Origin: Methanosarcinaceae archaeon
Lineage (GTDB): Archaea > Halobacteriota > Methanosarcinia > Methanosarcinales > Methanosarcinaceae
Direction of reading: 5' to 3'
Assembly (NCBI GenBank): GCA_030594665.1
Contig: JAUVET010000034.1
Span: forward strand, 1-9,894
Length of the DNA: 9,894 nt
The notes beneath the pieces are model-generated. The model was given only the letters and a program-made list of their open reading frames with translations. It was not told the origin of the DNA and searched no databases. Below are positions 1 through 6,730 of the stretch, piece after piece. The translations under genes and the position numbers were made by a program. Position 1 is the stretch's first letter, and each line of letters opens with the position of its first letter.

Positions 1-243
1 TTTTCGGGGGTGTTTTTGTAGATGCATGGTCTGTTCTATATATACATTATAAAACAGGTATTATATAAAGGTTTTGGTTTATAATTCTGTTCTACAAATA
101 AAAAATTTAAAAAAGTGTTTTACTAGTGAAAATCGAGAGGAATGGACGTTAGGAGAGATTATTTAGGATGGAAAACGGTGAATTTAGGAGTGATACTGGA
201 GAACATGGGGATAAAGTGAAAAGTGAGGTAAAAACACTCTACC
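1..243. other. AT-rich leader region without a clear gene
   Basis: No convincing gene is visible. TATA-like stretches occur near 36-52 and 72-84 and could serve the HepT gene downstream. A 27-codon open frame (168-251) overlaps the HepT start by 8 bp, the arrangement usual for an antitoxin stop over a toxin start. However, it is very short and I see none of the GSxxRG/DxD nucleotidyltransferase residues of an MntA antitoxin, so it may be chance or the tail of a lost partner. Confidence 0.4.
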
Positions 244-594
244 ATGACTAATAATACCATATATTTACATCACATTTTTGATTCAATTTGCCAGATCGAG
301 GAGTATATACAAGGAATGGATTATGAGGATTTTTATGGTGCAAAACTTGTTCAGGACGGGGTCATCAGGCAACTTGAGATTATTGGTGAAGCAACAAAGA
401 AACTGTCCTCTGACCTGCGAGATAAGTATTCACACATACCATGGCAGGACATAGCAGGTATGAGGGACAAATTGATACATGTTTATTTTGGTGTGGATCT
501 GGACGAGGTATGGGACACTGCCGAAAGAGACATTCCCGAATTGAAAGAAGAAATTGCCAGTATTTTGCGACATATCGAAGGCAATGCTGGGTAG
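244..594 (+). CDS. hepT: HepT-like (DUF86) ribonuclease toxin family protein
   Basis: The 116-residue protein matches the HepT/DUF86 family (HEPN superfamily) in length and mostly helical character. The family's active-site signature R-x4-H-x-Y is present as R74, H79 and Y81 in MRDKLIHVYFGVD, followed by the usual D-x-x-x-W (W90). Around residues 44-58 the LEIIGEATKKLS helix, typical of the family, is also present. HepT proteins are normally toxins that act as RNases and are silenced by a MntA-type nucleotidyltransferase antitoxin encoded next door, which in several systems AMPylates the toxin tyrosine. No such partner is seen here on either side, so it is an orphan, or its partner lies before the window or has been lost. 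The start ATG at 244 gives the family-typical N-terminus; there is no strong ribosome binding site. Confidence 0.85.
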   Translation: MTNNTIYLHHIFDSICQIEEYIQGMDYEDFYGAKLVQDGVIRQLEIIGEATKKLSSDLRDKYSHIPWQDIAGMRDKLIHVYFGVDLDEVWDTAERDIPELKEEIASILRHIEGNAG

Positions 595-740
595 ATAACG
601 CTGCCAAAATGTGCAGGTTGTATTTTGCTACGTTTATCATATTTATTCACTTATATGGGTATTGGGGTGGTCGTGATGTTCGATAAAAAGCAAGACGGAT
701 AAAATGCAACAGTACAACGATTTCAAATATGTGTGTGGAA

Positions 741-770
741 TATAATATATACACAAGAACTATATATTAA
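741..770 (+). promoter_or_regulatory. possible archaeal promoter (TATA-like) for the two-gene unknown module
   Basis: Two TATA-like tracts, TATAATATATA (741-751) and TATATATTAA (761-770), lie 40-65 bp before the candidate starts at 807/822. That spacing would suit a short leader or nearly leaderless transcript. The rest of 595-806 holds no gene that I can support. Confidence 0.35.
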
Positions 771-806
771 AAATACTGATTATGAAATATTGTTACTGAT
801 TAACAT

Positions 807-959
807 ATGAGTTGCAACCTTATGCGTGAAATTTTAACGTTACATGATTTCAAAGAAAAAGTGCAAGTTGGCCTTGATAAAAATAAAGAATCTATGGCTG
901 CATATGGTGAAAACCATTCCACTCAGCTTAAGGCTTATCTTATCGAGACAAATAAATAA
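807..959 (+). other. probable original N-terminal coding segment of the 844-1860 gene, in another frame
   Basis: From ATG 807 (or ATG 822) an open frame runs to TAA at 957-959 and encodes 50 residues. They read like a genuine soluble N-terminus (MREILTLHDFKEKV..., ending ...LKAYLIETNK). The overlapping frame used by the 844 start reads instead as an unlikely Lys/Leu/Ile-rich stretch up to about codon 38. Adding one base skip in ACAAATAAATAAG (948-960) joins this segment smoothly to the downstream protein as ...LIET-INKLSETACP. I infer that 807-1860 was one gene and that a single inserted base, a sequencing error or a +1 frameshift separates the two parts. An independent small gene is the alternative. 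Confidence 0.6.
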
Positions 960-1860
960 GCTTTCAGAAACAGCGTGCCCTGATGGTAAATGGAGAAAAC
1001 TTGATGCAGAAGATTGGTATGTAAATCAATTCGGAAATAATCCATATAGCCTATTTTTAGATTCTAGCAGAGAAAGAGTATGGATAATTTATAGTTTACT
1101 TGACTCCGAAAATACAAAACAAATTCTTAATAATTGGATTATAAATTGTCAGGGATTTGATAATTGTTGGTTAGCACGCAGACAATTATTACAATGGGAA
1201 AATAAAGAATCCTGGACTCAGCGAGGTTTTGGGTTTAAGTTTGAAGATGGTTTACACTCTGAAGAAAATGCAGGAAATTTTAGTTTAAAGGGTTGGTACA
1301 GGCCAAATAGATCAATTGAAGGATTGGATAAAATAATTGCGATTGCTAAAGAAAATTTTGCCATTCACAGTGCAAGATGGGAAAAAAAGAGAGATGATGT
1401 AGTTGTTTTATCATCTGAATGGTATAGCAATGGAAGAGTGACAATTAATAGTGCAAAATCTGTAGATGAAACGTTGTTATCGATTTCGGAGGCTGCAAGC
1501 CTATATGAAGACTCTCTTCTGGAAGCTACTAAACTTCGAGACAGTTCAATGGGTGCGTTTGAGATCGATTTCACTCAGCCTATTGATTTAGAATCATTTT
1601 CAGAAAAAGTAATGAATGGAACAGGAAACATGAAATTATGGCTTGTGGAAACTGAATCCGAAGAGGATTTCAAGAGATATAAAGGTATAGATTTACACAC
1701 ATGGGACCGTGTTTTTCTAGATTTGGGACCGGATTTTGCATATTTAACCGTTCCTGGAAAAGGATGCGTAAATGCAGCACCAAGAATAGCTACTATTCAA
1801 GGAGAAGACAGTACAGGCAATACTTCTATTTTTCATGATGGGGTTGAAATTTTTGTTTAA
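844..1860 (+). CDS. uncharacterised protein, first gene of a two-gene module (N-terminus probably frameshifted)
   Basis: I do not recognise the family. The translatable frame from ATG 844 gives 338 residues, but residues 1 to about 37 look like out-of-frame sequence. The convincing protein begins near INKLSETACPDGKW (about residue 37) and continues soluble, with no membrane segments or signal peptide. It has many Trp residues (for example DAEDWYVNQFG, KLWLVE, LHTWDRVFLDLG) and alternating helical and strand-like stretches; the C-terminal third looks beta-rich. With the upstream frame (807-959) restored the product would be about 350 residues. The stop overlaps the start of the next gene by 26 bp, so the two are surely co-transcribed and probably translationally coupled. 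Its AT-rich composition differs from pheT and sudB, consistent with acquired cargo. Function unknown; a role as a sensor or partner of the nuclease-like second product is inference only. Confidence 0.65.
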   Translation: MISKKKCKLALIKIKNLWLHMVKTIPLSLRLILSRQINKLSETACPDGKWRKLDAEDWYVNQFGNNPYSLFLDSSRERVWIIYSLLDSENTKQILNNWIINCQGFDNCWLARRQLLQWENKESWTQRGFGFKFEDGLHSEENAGNFSLKGWYRPNRSIEGLDKIIAIAKENFAIHSARWEKKRDDVVVLSSEWYSNGRVTINSAKSVDETLLSISEAASLYEDSLLEATKLRDSSMGAFEIDFTQPIDLESFSEKVMNGTGNMKLWLVETESEEDFKRYKGIDLHTWDRVFLDLGPDFAYLTVPGKGCVNAAPRIATIQGEDSTGNTSIFHDGVEIFV

Positions 1861-2698
1861 TCCTAATGATCGAATTGTTTTATGGAGAAATACGATACAA
1901 CTTTTTCATGAGAGTAAAAAAACGAAGTATGTAGGTCCGTTCAAGGCTGCGGGGTTTAAATACGCTATCGAAAAAATGTGCGCATCCTCGGATGAAAATA
2001 AATATCCTACACCAGACATAATAGCAAGCAGTTCTAACGGAGTTGTAGTTTTGGAACTTACAACTGATTCCCATAAATCTAAAAAATATCAGCTTAAAAA
2101 ATACGAATCCATTAGCTCTGAGCACCTGCACATCCATGGATTAAAAAAACATCACAATAAACAACCAGATGTTTTATCGAGTAGACTCCAGTATTTAAAT
2201 GATGGAAATTATTGTCAATTGATTGTACAAAAAAATCTTGAGATTAAAAAAATTGAGTGCATTCAGAATCAAGAGCTTTCAAAGAAATTGAAAGATTCAG
2301 AGGGTATAGATTTATCAAAGGTTCCTGCAATTCCAATTACAATCGTCCCTGAAATGCATAATAAGCCAAACGAATTGCTTAGAGGTTTGGTTGAAATTAT
2401 AATGCAAATTTTTAACCCTACATGTGAAGGAAAAACTGCTGCTGAAATTGTAGAAGATGGAATGGAAAGGCTGTACTTGAAAGTAGATCCCAGTACTATT
2501 AAGAAACTAAATGACAAAGTAGTAAAAGAAATGGATCTACTGGTTAAGGATCAACTTAAAGAGTACTTGACAAAAAAAGATGCAAAATATGTTGCAACTG
2601 ACAGATTCAAAGTGCACTTTAAAACAATGGGGTCAATTAATTTAATATTAAAAAAATGGGCTGGTCTTTCTACACAATCAACGATGAATGACTTTTGA
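1835..2698 (+). CDS. uncharacterised protein with PD-(D/E)xK nuclease-like patch
   Basis: The protein has 287 residues, and I do not recognise a named family. Residues 60-90 carry a pattern reminiscent of the PD-(D/E)xK nuclease core: P60-D61, a hydrophobic strand VVVLEL containing E74, T76 where many nucleases have lysine, then K82, K84, Q86 and Y90 (KKYQLKKYE), which resembles the Q-x3-Y element of RecB/Cas4-like enzymes. The remainder (about 150-287) is Lys/Glu-rich and helical, ending in a basic segment that could contact nucleic acid. The start ATG at 1835 (or the next codon, 1838) overlaps the previous gene by 26 bp, indicating tight coupling. No Shine-Dalgarno motif is obvious. The gene is AT-rich like its partner. 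Together the pair looks like accessory, possibly antiviral, cargo. The nuclease reading is an inference from one motif region, and the usual lysine is missing. Confidence 0.7.
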   Translation: MMGLKFLFNPNDRIVLWRNTIQLFHESKKTKYVGPFKAAGFKYAIEKMCASSDENKYPTPDIIASSSNGVVVLELTTDSHKSKKYQLKKYESISSEHLHIHGLKKHHNKQPDVLSSRLQYLNDGNYCQLIVQKNLEIKKIECIQNQELSKKLKDSEGIDLSKVPAIPITIVPEMHNKPNELLRGLVEIIMQIFNPTCEGKTAAEIVEDGMERLYLKVDPSTIKKLNDKVVKEMDLLVKDQLKEYLTKKDAKYVATDRFKVHFKTMGSINLILKKWAGLSTQSTMNDF

Positions 2699-2715
2699 CA
2701 GTAAATTTTCAGGAT

Positions 2716-3076
2716 GTCACTCATGGACTTGCAGGAGGTTCTGCATTGGGGACTTGGACGCAATCGGGCACTGTTCCATTTTTCAGTGATTTTTAAGACG
2801 CAGATTTACGCAGATTTAAGGTTGCATCTGCGTAAATCAGCGTAAATCTGCGTCTAATATAATTGTTTAAATCACTGGATTTTGGTATTGTGCCCGCAAT
2901 CGTAAGAAAGTGTCCATCGGTGTACACGATATGGCAAACATTGAGGGTCCTTTCGATATATTGCAGTAGATCCGGACTTTGAACTCATCCCGCTTGATTT
3001 TACGGAACCGATGACAATGCGCGACATACTTGAAAACCATCCGAAAGGTGTGGGATTTGCCAATCTTGTGGAGGGA
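2716..3076 (+). pseudogene. decayed duplicate fragment of pheT (codons about 113-188), split by an inserted element
   Basis: After removing the insertion (2767-2894) and one copy of its target duplication, about 225 bp align almost continuously with 5185-5410 of the intact pheT downstream, in the same orientation. By eye roughly nine of ten bases match. Most differences are third-position silent changes, plus a handful of amino-acid changes (for example S to T before MRDIL). One base is deleted near 2955 (TTTCGATAT against TTTCAGATAC), which brings a TAG into frame soon after. There is no start and no remainder of the gene, so it is non-functional. Homology stops at 3076, two bases before the minus-strand stop codon of the DUF3307 gene. 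The silent-site bias suggests the donor was a pheT allele that had evolved separately under selection, not a recent copy of the local gene. Confidence 0.88.
2767..2894. mobile_element. MITE-like non-coding element, 128 bp, with 8-bp target duplication
   Basis: The two ends are imperfect inverted repeats of 26 bp (2767-2792 and 2869-2894): both begin GGCAC read inward and share a CAGTGATTT inner block. The element is flanked by direct 8-bp repeats CGCAATCG (2759-2766 and 2895-2902), and the intact pheT has a single CGCGATCG at the matching place, confirming an insertion. Inside, AGACGCAGATTTACGC (2796-2811) has a perfect 16-bp inverted partner at 2840-2855, and an 8-bp hairpin sits at the centre, so the whole element can fold into a long cruciform or hairpin. 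It holds no open frame, so it would be mobilised in trans by a related transposase. The 8-bp duplication and GG ends fit several IS families, so I do not assign one. Confidence 0.85.
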
Positions 3077-3078
3077 AA

Positions 3079-3789
3079 TCATAAAAACATATTTGCAATT
3101 AACCCAACAACGATTGCTATAGCAAAACTGATCAAAGTTCCAATCAAAACATACTCCCCTACACATCTTGATTTACTGAATCTGAAAATTGACTTTGCAG
3201 CTACCAACAAACCGATTGCTTCATATTTTTGCAATAGGACAAGAGTAAGAATTAGAAAACGTTCCAATCTGCCAATCCATCTTCCGGCATTTTCTAAACT
3301 TTCACCCTCATTGACATTTATTCTCCATTTTTCTGTCAACTTACTGATCAACACACTACTTGGCCAGATAACTATTAAATAAGCTGTTATTACGATCCAA
3401 ATTTCGATTCCAGGCAAAAATAACAGTTTTAAAACTGCCAGATCTTCAAGACTTGGGGTCATTATCCATATCCAGATAGCAAAAATAACAGCAAAATGTG
3501 CAAGTTGATCTAATGAAAAGGATTTGATATTATCATCAAAATTTGCTTTTACCCCATCAATTATAATGTGTGTGGCAGCAATTGTGACAGGGATCCAGAT
3601 TAAATTCCAAAGACCGGAGAAAAGATATGCCAGAATTCCTGCAACTGCGCCATGTGCATAGAGATATCTTGAATGCCAGCCATCCTTATACTTCCGTTTG
3701 ACCCATGAATCACTTTGAAATACAAAATCAGTAAGTAGATGAGCGATTATTAAACGAATTAGTAACGATATTTCCATTTGGGTTAACAT
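3079..3789 (-). CDS. DUF3307 family membrane protein
   Basis: The 236-residue protein is rich in membrane segments, roughly at residues 7-24, 46-78, 97-111, 124-147, 176-200 and 213-235. It shows the conserved polar motifs of DUF3307: [11 protein letters not shown] (17-27), HGAVAG (46-51), THIIIDGVK (73-81), LDQLAHF (93-99), GRLERF (173-178) and an AAKSIFRF element near 197-204. His and Asp residues inside membrane segments suggest a buried functional site, but no biochemical role is established that I know of. It lies 28 bp downstream of the SatD-family gene on the same strand, a pairing I recall from other genomes, so they are probably one functional unit. Two operator-like palindromes sit immediately before its start, one touching the ATG, suggesting control of its own besides read-through. 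The stop codon abuts the pheT fragment. An alternative start is Met5 (3777). Confidence 0.85.
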   Translation of the reverse strand: MLTQMEISLLIRLIIAHLLTDFVFQSDSWVKRKYKDGWHSRYLYAHGAVAGILAYLFSGLWNLIWIPVTIAATHIIIDGVKANFDDNIKSFSLDQLAHFAVIFAIWIWIMTPSLEDLAVLKLLFLPGIEIWIVITAYLIVIWPSSVLISKLTEKWRINVNEGESLENAGRWIGRLERFLILTLVLLQKYEAIGLLVAAKSIFRFSKSRCVGEYVLIGTLISFAIAIVVGLIANMFL

Positions 3790-3839
3790 TATAAGTCCAC
3801 AACCTTATATTCAATGGTTATAAGTCCCCAACCTTATAT
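3789..3839. promoter_or_regulatory. tandem pair of operator-like palindromes before the DUF3307 gene
   Basis: Two 22-bp sites, 3789-3810 and 3818-3839, differ at a single base and repeat with a 29-bp period. Each has imperfect dyad symmetry of the form ATAAGk-N6-CCTTAT. The first touches the ATG of the DUF3307 gene. The second overlaps the last codons and stop of the SatD gene, encoding its C-terminal KYKVGDL. They match the pair at 4505-4555 before SatD, with the same spacing, so a shared DNA-binding regulator is likely; the helix-turn-helix of SatD is the obvious candidate (inference). Confidence 0.7.
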
Positions 3840-4483
3840 TTAACAATTAGTTTGAAGCGCTCAAAAAACAGGTGAACTGCCCAGGCACCACCGATTTTCT
3901 GACGCTGAGACACCGCAGACTGGCTTGTGTTCAATTTTTTTGCAATATCTTCTTGTTTATATCCCTGAACTTGATATAGTACTGCTTCAGCTTGTTCTTT
4001 TGTCCATCGATTAATTAATGCATCAAGCAAAGCACAATCTGTTTGCAGTTCTTCGTTAATTTCGTCCCAGGGGGTTTTTATTGTTATGTGTCGCTCTCCT
4101 TTCATCTTGTCAAGTTCTAAACCGGAATTCCTAAAAGCTTCACCCTCACCTTCACCAACCTGATTATCACGCAAGTAATCAATTTTACCCACACCAATAG
4201 CTATTCTGGCATCCAAGCGTGACTTTTTCCCAAAAGATTTTGATAGTAAGTTGGCACGAATAATTATTGCAGCTTTTAATGCTTCCTCCGGACTGCGCAG
4301 TACACCCTGAAAACTATCTCCCCTATGAATCGTAAATCGTGATGCGATTATATCGGGCGGTTCAATCTTGTCGAATGAATCCTTAAGGACAGAAAGAACC
4401 TCATTGCGCTGTTCTTCTGTTTTAAATCTGGATGATCCTACTAGATCACCAGTCAAAACTGCGAATATTTTATCATCTACCAT
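3818..4483 (-). CDS. satD: SatD family protein with C-terminal helix-turn-helix
   Basis: A 221-residue soluble protein of the SatD family (named after the Streptococcus mutans acid-tolerance locus; biochemical role unclear). The first 140 residues resemble a class III nucleotide-cyclase/GGDEF-type palm: strand 1 ends TGDLVGSS (Asp13), a beta-hairpin carries HRGDSF (Asp56), strand 4 is ARIAIGVG (92-99), followed by GEGEAFRNSGLELDKMK (112-128), like the G-x-A-x-N-x-A-x-RL region of cyclases. The two Asp positions match the metal-binding pair of that fold; the usual base-selecting lysine is not evident. Residues 160-200 form a sigma-70 region-4-like HTH (QAEAVLYQVQGYKQEDIA, then TSQSAVSQR). It is therefore plausibly a nucleotide-sensing or nucleotide-making transcription regulator; this is inference. 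It heads an operon with the DUF3307 gene. Paired palindromes 22-72 bp before its start suggest autoregulation. Confidence 0.85.
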   Translation of the reverse strand: MVDDKIFAVLTGDLVGSSRFKTEEQRNEVLSVLKDSFDKIEPPDIIASRFTIHRGDSFQGVLRSPEEALKAAIIIRANLLSKSFGKKSRLDARIAIGVGKIDYLRDNQVGEGEGEAFRNSGLELDKMKGERHITIKTPWDEINEELQTDCALLDALINRWTKEQAEAVLYQVQGYKQEDIAKKLNTSQSAVSQRQKIGGAWAVHLFFERFKLIVKYKVGDL

Positions 4484-4504
4484 GGAGATACCACTTTCAC
4501 GTAA

Positions 4505-4555
4505 TTATAAGGCTAGAACCTTATTATGATGCATTATAAGGCTATGACCTTATAT
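4505..4555. promoter_or_regulatory. tandem pair of operator-like palindromes before satD
   Basis: Sites 4505-4526 and 4534-4555 follow TTATAAGG-N6-CCTTAT, a 7-8 bp dyad with six-base centre, and repeat every 29 bp. This is the same motif and period as the pair at 3789-3839. They lie 22-72 bp upstream of the satD ATG (minus strand) and probably overlap its TATA/TSS region, so binding would block transcription. Two well-matched pairs at both genes of one operon argue against chance. Confidence 0.7.
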
Positions 4556-4846
4556 TAACTTTCTGAATCTTTGTAGGTGAATAATCCATTTTCAAGGGTG
4601 ACCATGGATTAGACCAGACTTGCAGCACACACCTTGAACCCTGACAGCCTCTGGATCCGGGCGAAGGTCACACCGTGCAGATATGCCAGCATCCGAAACC
4701 TGACAGCCAGAATTAATAAAAACATTCCCGATAAGAAAAAACTAGAAACTGTCAAAACTTGACCTGCAATGAAAAACATTAAATCCAAAGTTAAACATGT
4801 TGTGGTCAGATATTAATCATACATAAAATAACCAGAGGACCCTTTT
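4556..4846. other. intergenic region between divergent satD and pheT
   Basis: About 290 bp without a supported gene. A notably G+C-richer block (about 4612-4712) contains two copies of an AACCCTGACAGCC/AAACCTGACAGCC motif 66 bp apart. It permits only a 38-codon minus-strand frame (4725 to 4609) that I do not trust. It may be a remnant of old coding sequence. The last 100 bp are AT-rich and should hold the pheT promoter; no TATA box stands out. AGAGGA (4834-4839) is the pheT ribosome binding site. Confidence 0.4.
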
Positions 4847-6466
4847 ATGCCAATTATAACCCTACAATACGATGACATGGAAAAACTCACTCGTGTAGAC
4901 AAGGATACGATAATCGACCGCGTGCCCATGATCGGGGCGGATATCGAGCGTGTGGAAGAAGAGTCGATTGACATCGAGTTCTTCCCTGACCGACCGGACC
5001 TCTACAGTGTAGAGGGAGTCGCACGCGCAATGAGGGGATTCCTGGACATTGAGAAAGGTCTTTGTGAATTTGAAGTGACACCTTCTGATGTTGAGATAAC
5101 ACTGGACAAGGCGATTGCGGACATACGCCCTGTTCTTGGGTGTGCGGTTGTAAGGGGTGTCTGTTTTGATGAAAATTCGATAAAGTCACTCATGGACTTG
5201 CAGGAAGATCTGCATTGGGGACTTGGACGCGATCGTAAGAAAGTATCCATTGGTGTGCACGATATGGCAAATATCAAGGCTCCTTTCAGATACGTTGCGG
5301 CAGACCCGGATTTCGAGTTCATTCCGCTTGATTTTACGGAACCGATGTCAATGCGCGACATACTTGAAAAACATCCGAAAGGCGTGGGATTTGCCAATCT
5401 TGTGGAGGGATTTGCCAAGTATCCACTTATACTGGATGCAAATGACAATGTTCTTTCGTTCCCACCGATCATTAATGGTAACCTGACACGGGTCGAGGAG
5501 AGCACTACCGAACTGTTCATTGATGTGACAGGACTTGCAGATGCTGTTTACACTGCCCTCAACATCGTTGTGACATCACTTGCAGAGCGGGGCGGGAAAG
5601 TTGGATCCGTGAAAATTATAATGCCGGATGGGAGCACGAAGATCACACCGGACCTTACGCCCCGGGTTCATAAGGTCACAAGATCGGAAGTGGATTCATT
5701 GATCGGTATCGATCTTCCAATGGATGAGATCGTTGCGCAACTTGAGAGAATGAGATTTGGTGTACGAAGTATCGATGGTGATACACTTGAGGTCGAGATC
5801 CCTTCGTATCGTGCCGATATCCTGAATATCGATGATATTATCGAGGACATTGCGATCGGATACGGATACGACAACATTGAGCCGGATTTCCCAAAGAGTT
5901 CCACAGTCGGGAGCGCACATGAGATATCACTGGCAAGGACTGCGATGCGTGAGATCATGGTAGGTCTGGGGTATTCAGAAGTAATGCCATTCACCATGAC
6001 AAATGAGAGGATCCATTTCGAGTGGATGTGTCGTGAAAGGACGGATAATGTCACTCATGTACTACATCCGATCAGTGAAGACCAGACCATGTTGCGTACA
6101 ACTATCCTGCCAAATCTTATGGAGATCCTTTCATTGAACCAACACCGCGAACTCCCGCAGCGTATCTTTGAAGTGGGAGAGGTTGTGGTTAACAATAGCA
6201 ATCGCCGCCATCTGGCTGCGGTATCCATCCATCCACAGGCGAACTTTACGGAAGTGCGCGAGCTCGTGGATGCCATGATGCGTGAGCGCATGGTAGATTA
6301 TGAGGTTGTGGAATCACAGGATGCGGCATTTTTGGAAGGCAGGCGAGCAGATATCCTTGTTGATGGTGAAAAGGTCGGTGTCATGGGCGAGTTCTATCCG
6401 GAGGTTGTCACGAATTTCGGATTGGGGCAGCCTGTGGTCGGGTTTGAGATCGATATTAAGGTTTGA
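4847..6466 (+). CDS. pheT: phenylalanyl-tRNA synthetase beta subunit (archaeal type)
   Basis: PheT forms the cytoplasmic alpha2-beta2 enzyme that joins phenylalanine to tRNA-Phe, with the beta chain providing structure and editing. The 539-residue length and the start [14 protein letters not shown] fit the short archaeal/eukaryotic class, which lacks the bacterial N-terminal tRNA-binding and C-terminal anticodon domains. In order: an N-terminal domain to about 90; the B3/B4 editing region about 95-265 ([38 protein letters not shown] at 207-216); the B5 domain about 272-345 with IPSYRADI (318-325) and GYGYDNI; then a catalytic-like core to the end ([28 protein letters not shown]). All parts are uninterrupted. 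Start supported by AGAGGA seven bases upstream of the ATG. pheS is not in the window, so the gene stands alone here. A decayed copy of codons 113-188 lies at 2716-3076. Confidence 0.98.
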   Translation: MPIITLQYDDMEKLTRVDKDTIIDRVPMIGADIERVEEESIDIEFFPDRPDLYSVEGVARAMRGFLDIEKGLCEFEVTPSDVEITLDKAIADIRPVLGCAVVRGVCFDENSIKSLMDLQEDLHWGLGRDRKKVSIGVHDMANIKAPFRYVAADPDFEFIPLDFTEPMSMRDILEKHPKGVGFANLVEGFAKYPLILDANDNVLSFPPIINGNLTRVEESTTELFIDVTGLADAVYTALNIVVTSLAERGGKVGSVKIIMPDGSTKITPDLTPRVHKVTRSEVDSLIGIDLPMDEIVAQLERMRFGVRSIDGDTLEVEIPSYRADILNIDDIIEDIAIGYGYDNIEPDFPKSSTVGSAHEISLARTAMREIMVGLGYSEVMPFTMTNERIHFEWMCRERTDNVTHVLHPISEDQTMLRTTILPNLMEILSLNQHRELPQRIFEVGEVVVNNSNRRHLAAVSIHPQANFTEVRELVDAMMRERMVDYEVVESQDAAFLEGRRADILVDGEKVGVMGEFYPEVVTNFGLGQPVVGFEIDIKV

Positions 6467-6475
6467 TCTGCCCTT

Positions 6476-6503
6476 TCTATTTTTTTTGTTTTGTATTTTG
6501 TTT
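6476..6503 (+). terminator. T-rich transcription terminator after pheT
   Basis: Ten bases after the pheT stop the plus strand becomes almost pure T for about 28 bp (TATTTTTTTTG, then TTTTG and TTTTG blocks), as expected for intrinsic archaeal termination, which needs U-runs and no hairpin. Confidence 0.6.
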
Positions 6504-6507
6504 AGCC

Positions 6508-6600
6508 GGTGCATCGATGCAATATTAAATAAAAAAGATGTAGGGCGGCATAGTTTTAGATTATTCTAAATACCAGTGCTGCCATCGCGCGAAGCGCGCA
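6508..6600. other. structured non-coding block between pheT and rloA
   Basis: Several inverted repeats lie close together: the 12-bp palindrome TGCATCGATGCA (6510-6521); a two-part stem GGCGGCA/TGCTGCC (6544-6550 with 6577-6583, one G-U pair) enclosing TTTAGA/TCTAAA with a TTAT loop (6555-6570); and a very stable CGCGC-GAA-GCGCG hairpin (6586-6598). This could be a small structured RNA, a decayed repeat or a processing element. No known family is recognised. Confidence 0.35.
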
Positions 6601-6690
6601 CGTTCCCGCAACGCTATGAAATATTAATTTATGTTGTTATTCTGTAAATATTGATATCATCCATTTTTAGAATCATTTGTAACCAACACA

Positions 6691-6707
6691 AAACAAATAT
6701 ATACAAT
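6691..6707 (+). promoter_or_regulatory. likely TATA box of the rloA-rloB operon
   Basis: AAACAAATATATACAAT lies in a locally A-rich context. Transcription starting about 25 bp downstream, near 6725, would give an 80-base leader that contains the whole inverted-repeat cluster 6731-6779. Confidence 0.4.
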
Positions 6708-6730
6708 ATAAACAATAATCTCTGTAAAAA

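Noticed and set aside
3011..3382. Plus-strand 123-codon frame
   Set aside because: It is a chimera: its first third is the pheT pseudogene fragment and the rest is the antisense of the DUF3307 gene.
3789..4555. CRISPR-like reading of the repeated palindromes
   Set aside because: Only two copies at each place, 7-bp spacers and positions tied to gene starts point to operators, not a CRISPR array.
4609..4725. 38-codon minus-strand frame in the satD-pheT gap
   Set aside because: Short, no ribosome binding site or recognisable motif; noted only as part of a G+C-rich gene-free island.
2716..5410. Two pheT blocks as att-like direct repeats of an integrative element
   Set aside because: No integrase or tRNA target is present, the blocks differ at many silent sites, and excision would remove the pheT 5' end.
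5002..5520. Minus-strand 172-codon frame inside pheT
   Set aside because: Antisense shadow of a well-supported synthetase gene, Ser/Pro/Thr-rich with no domain and no upstream signals.
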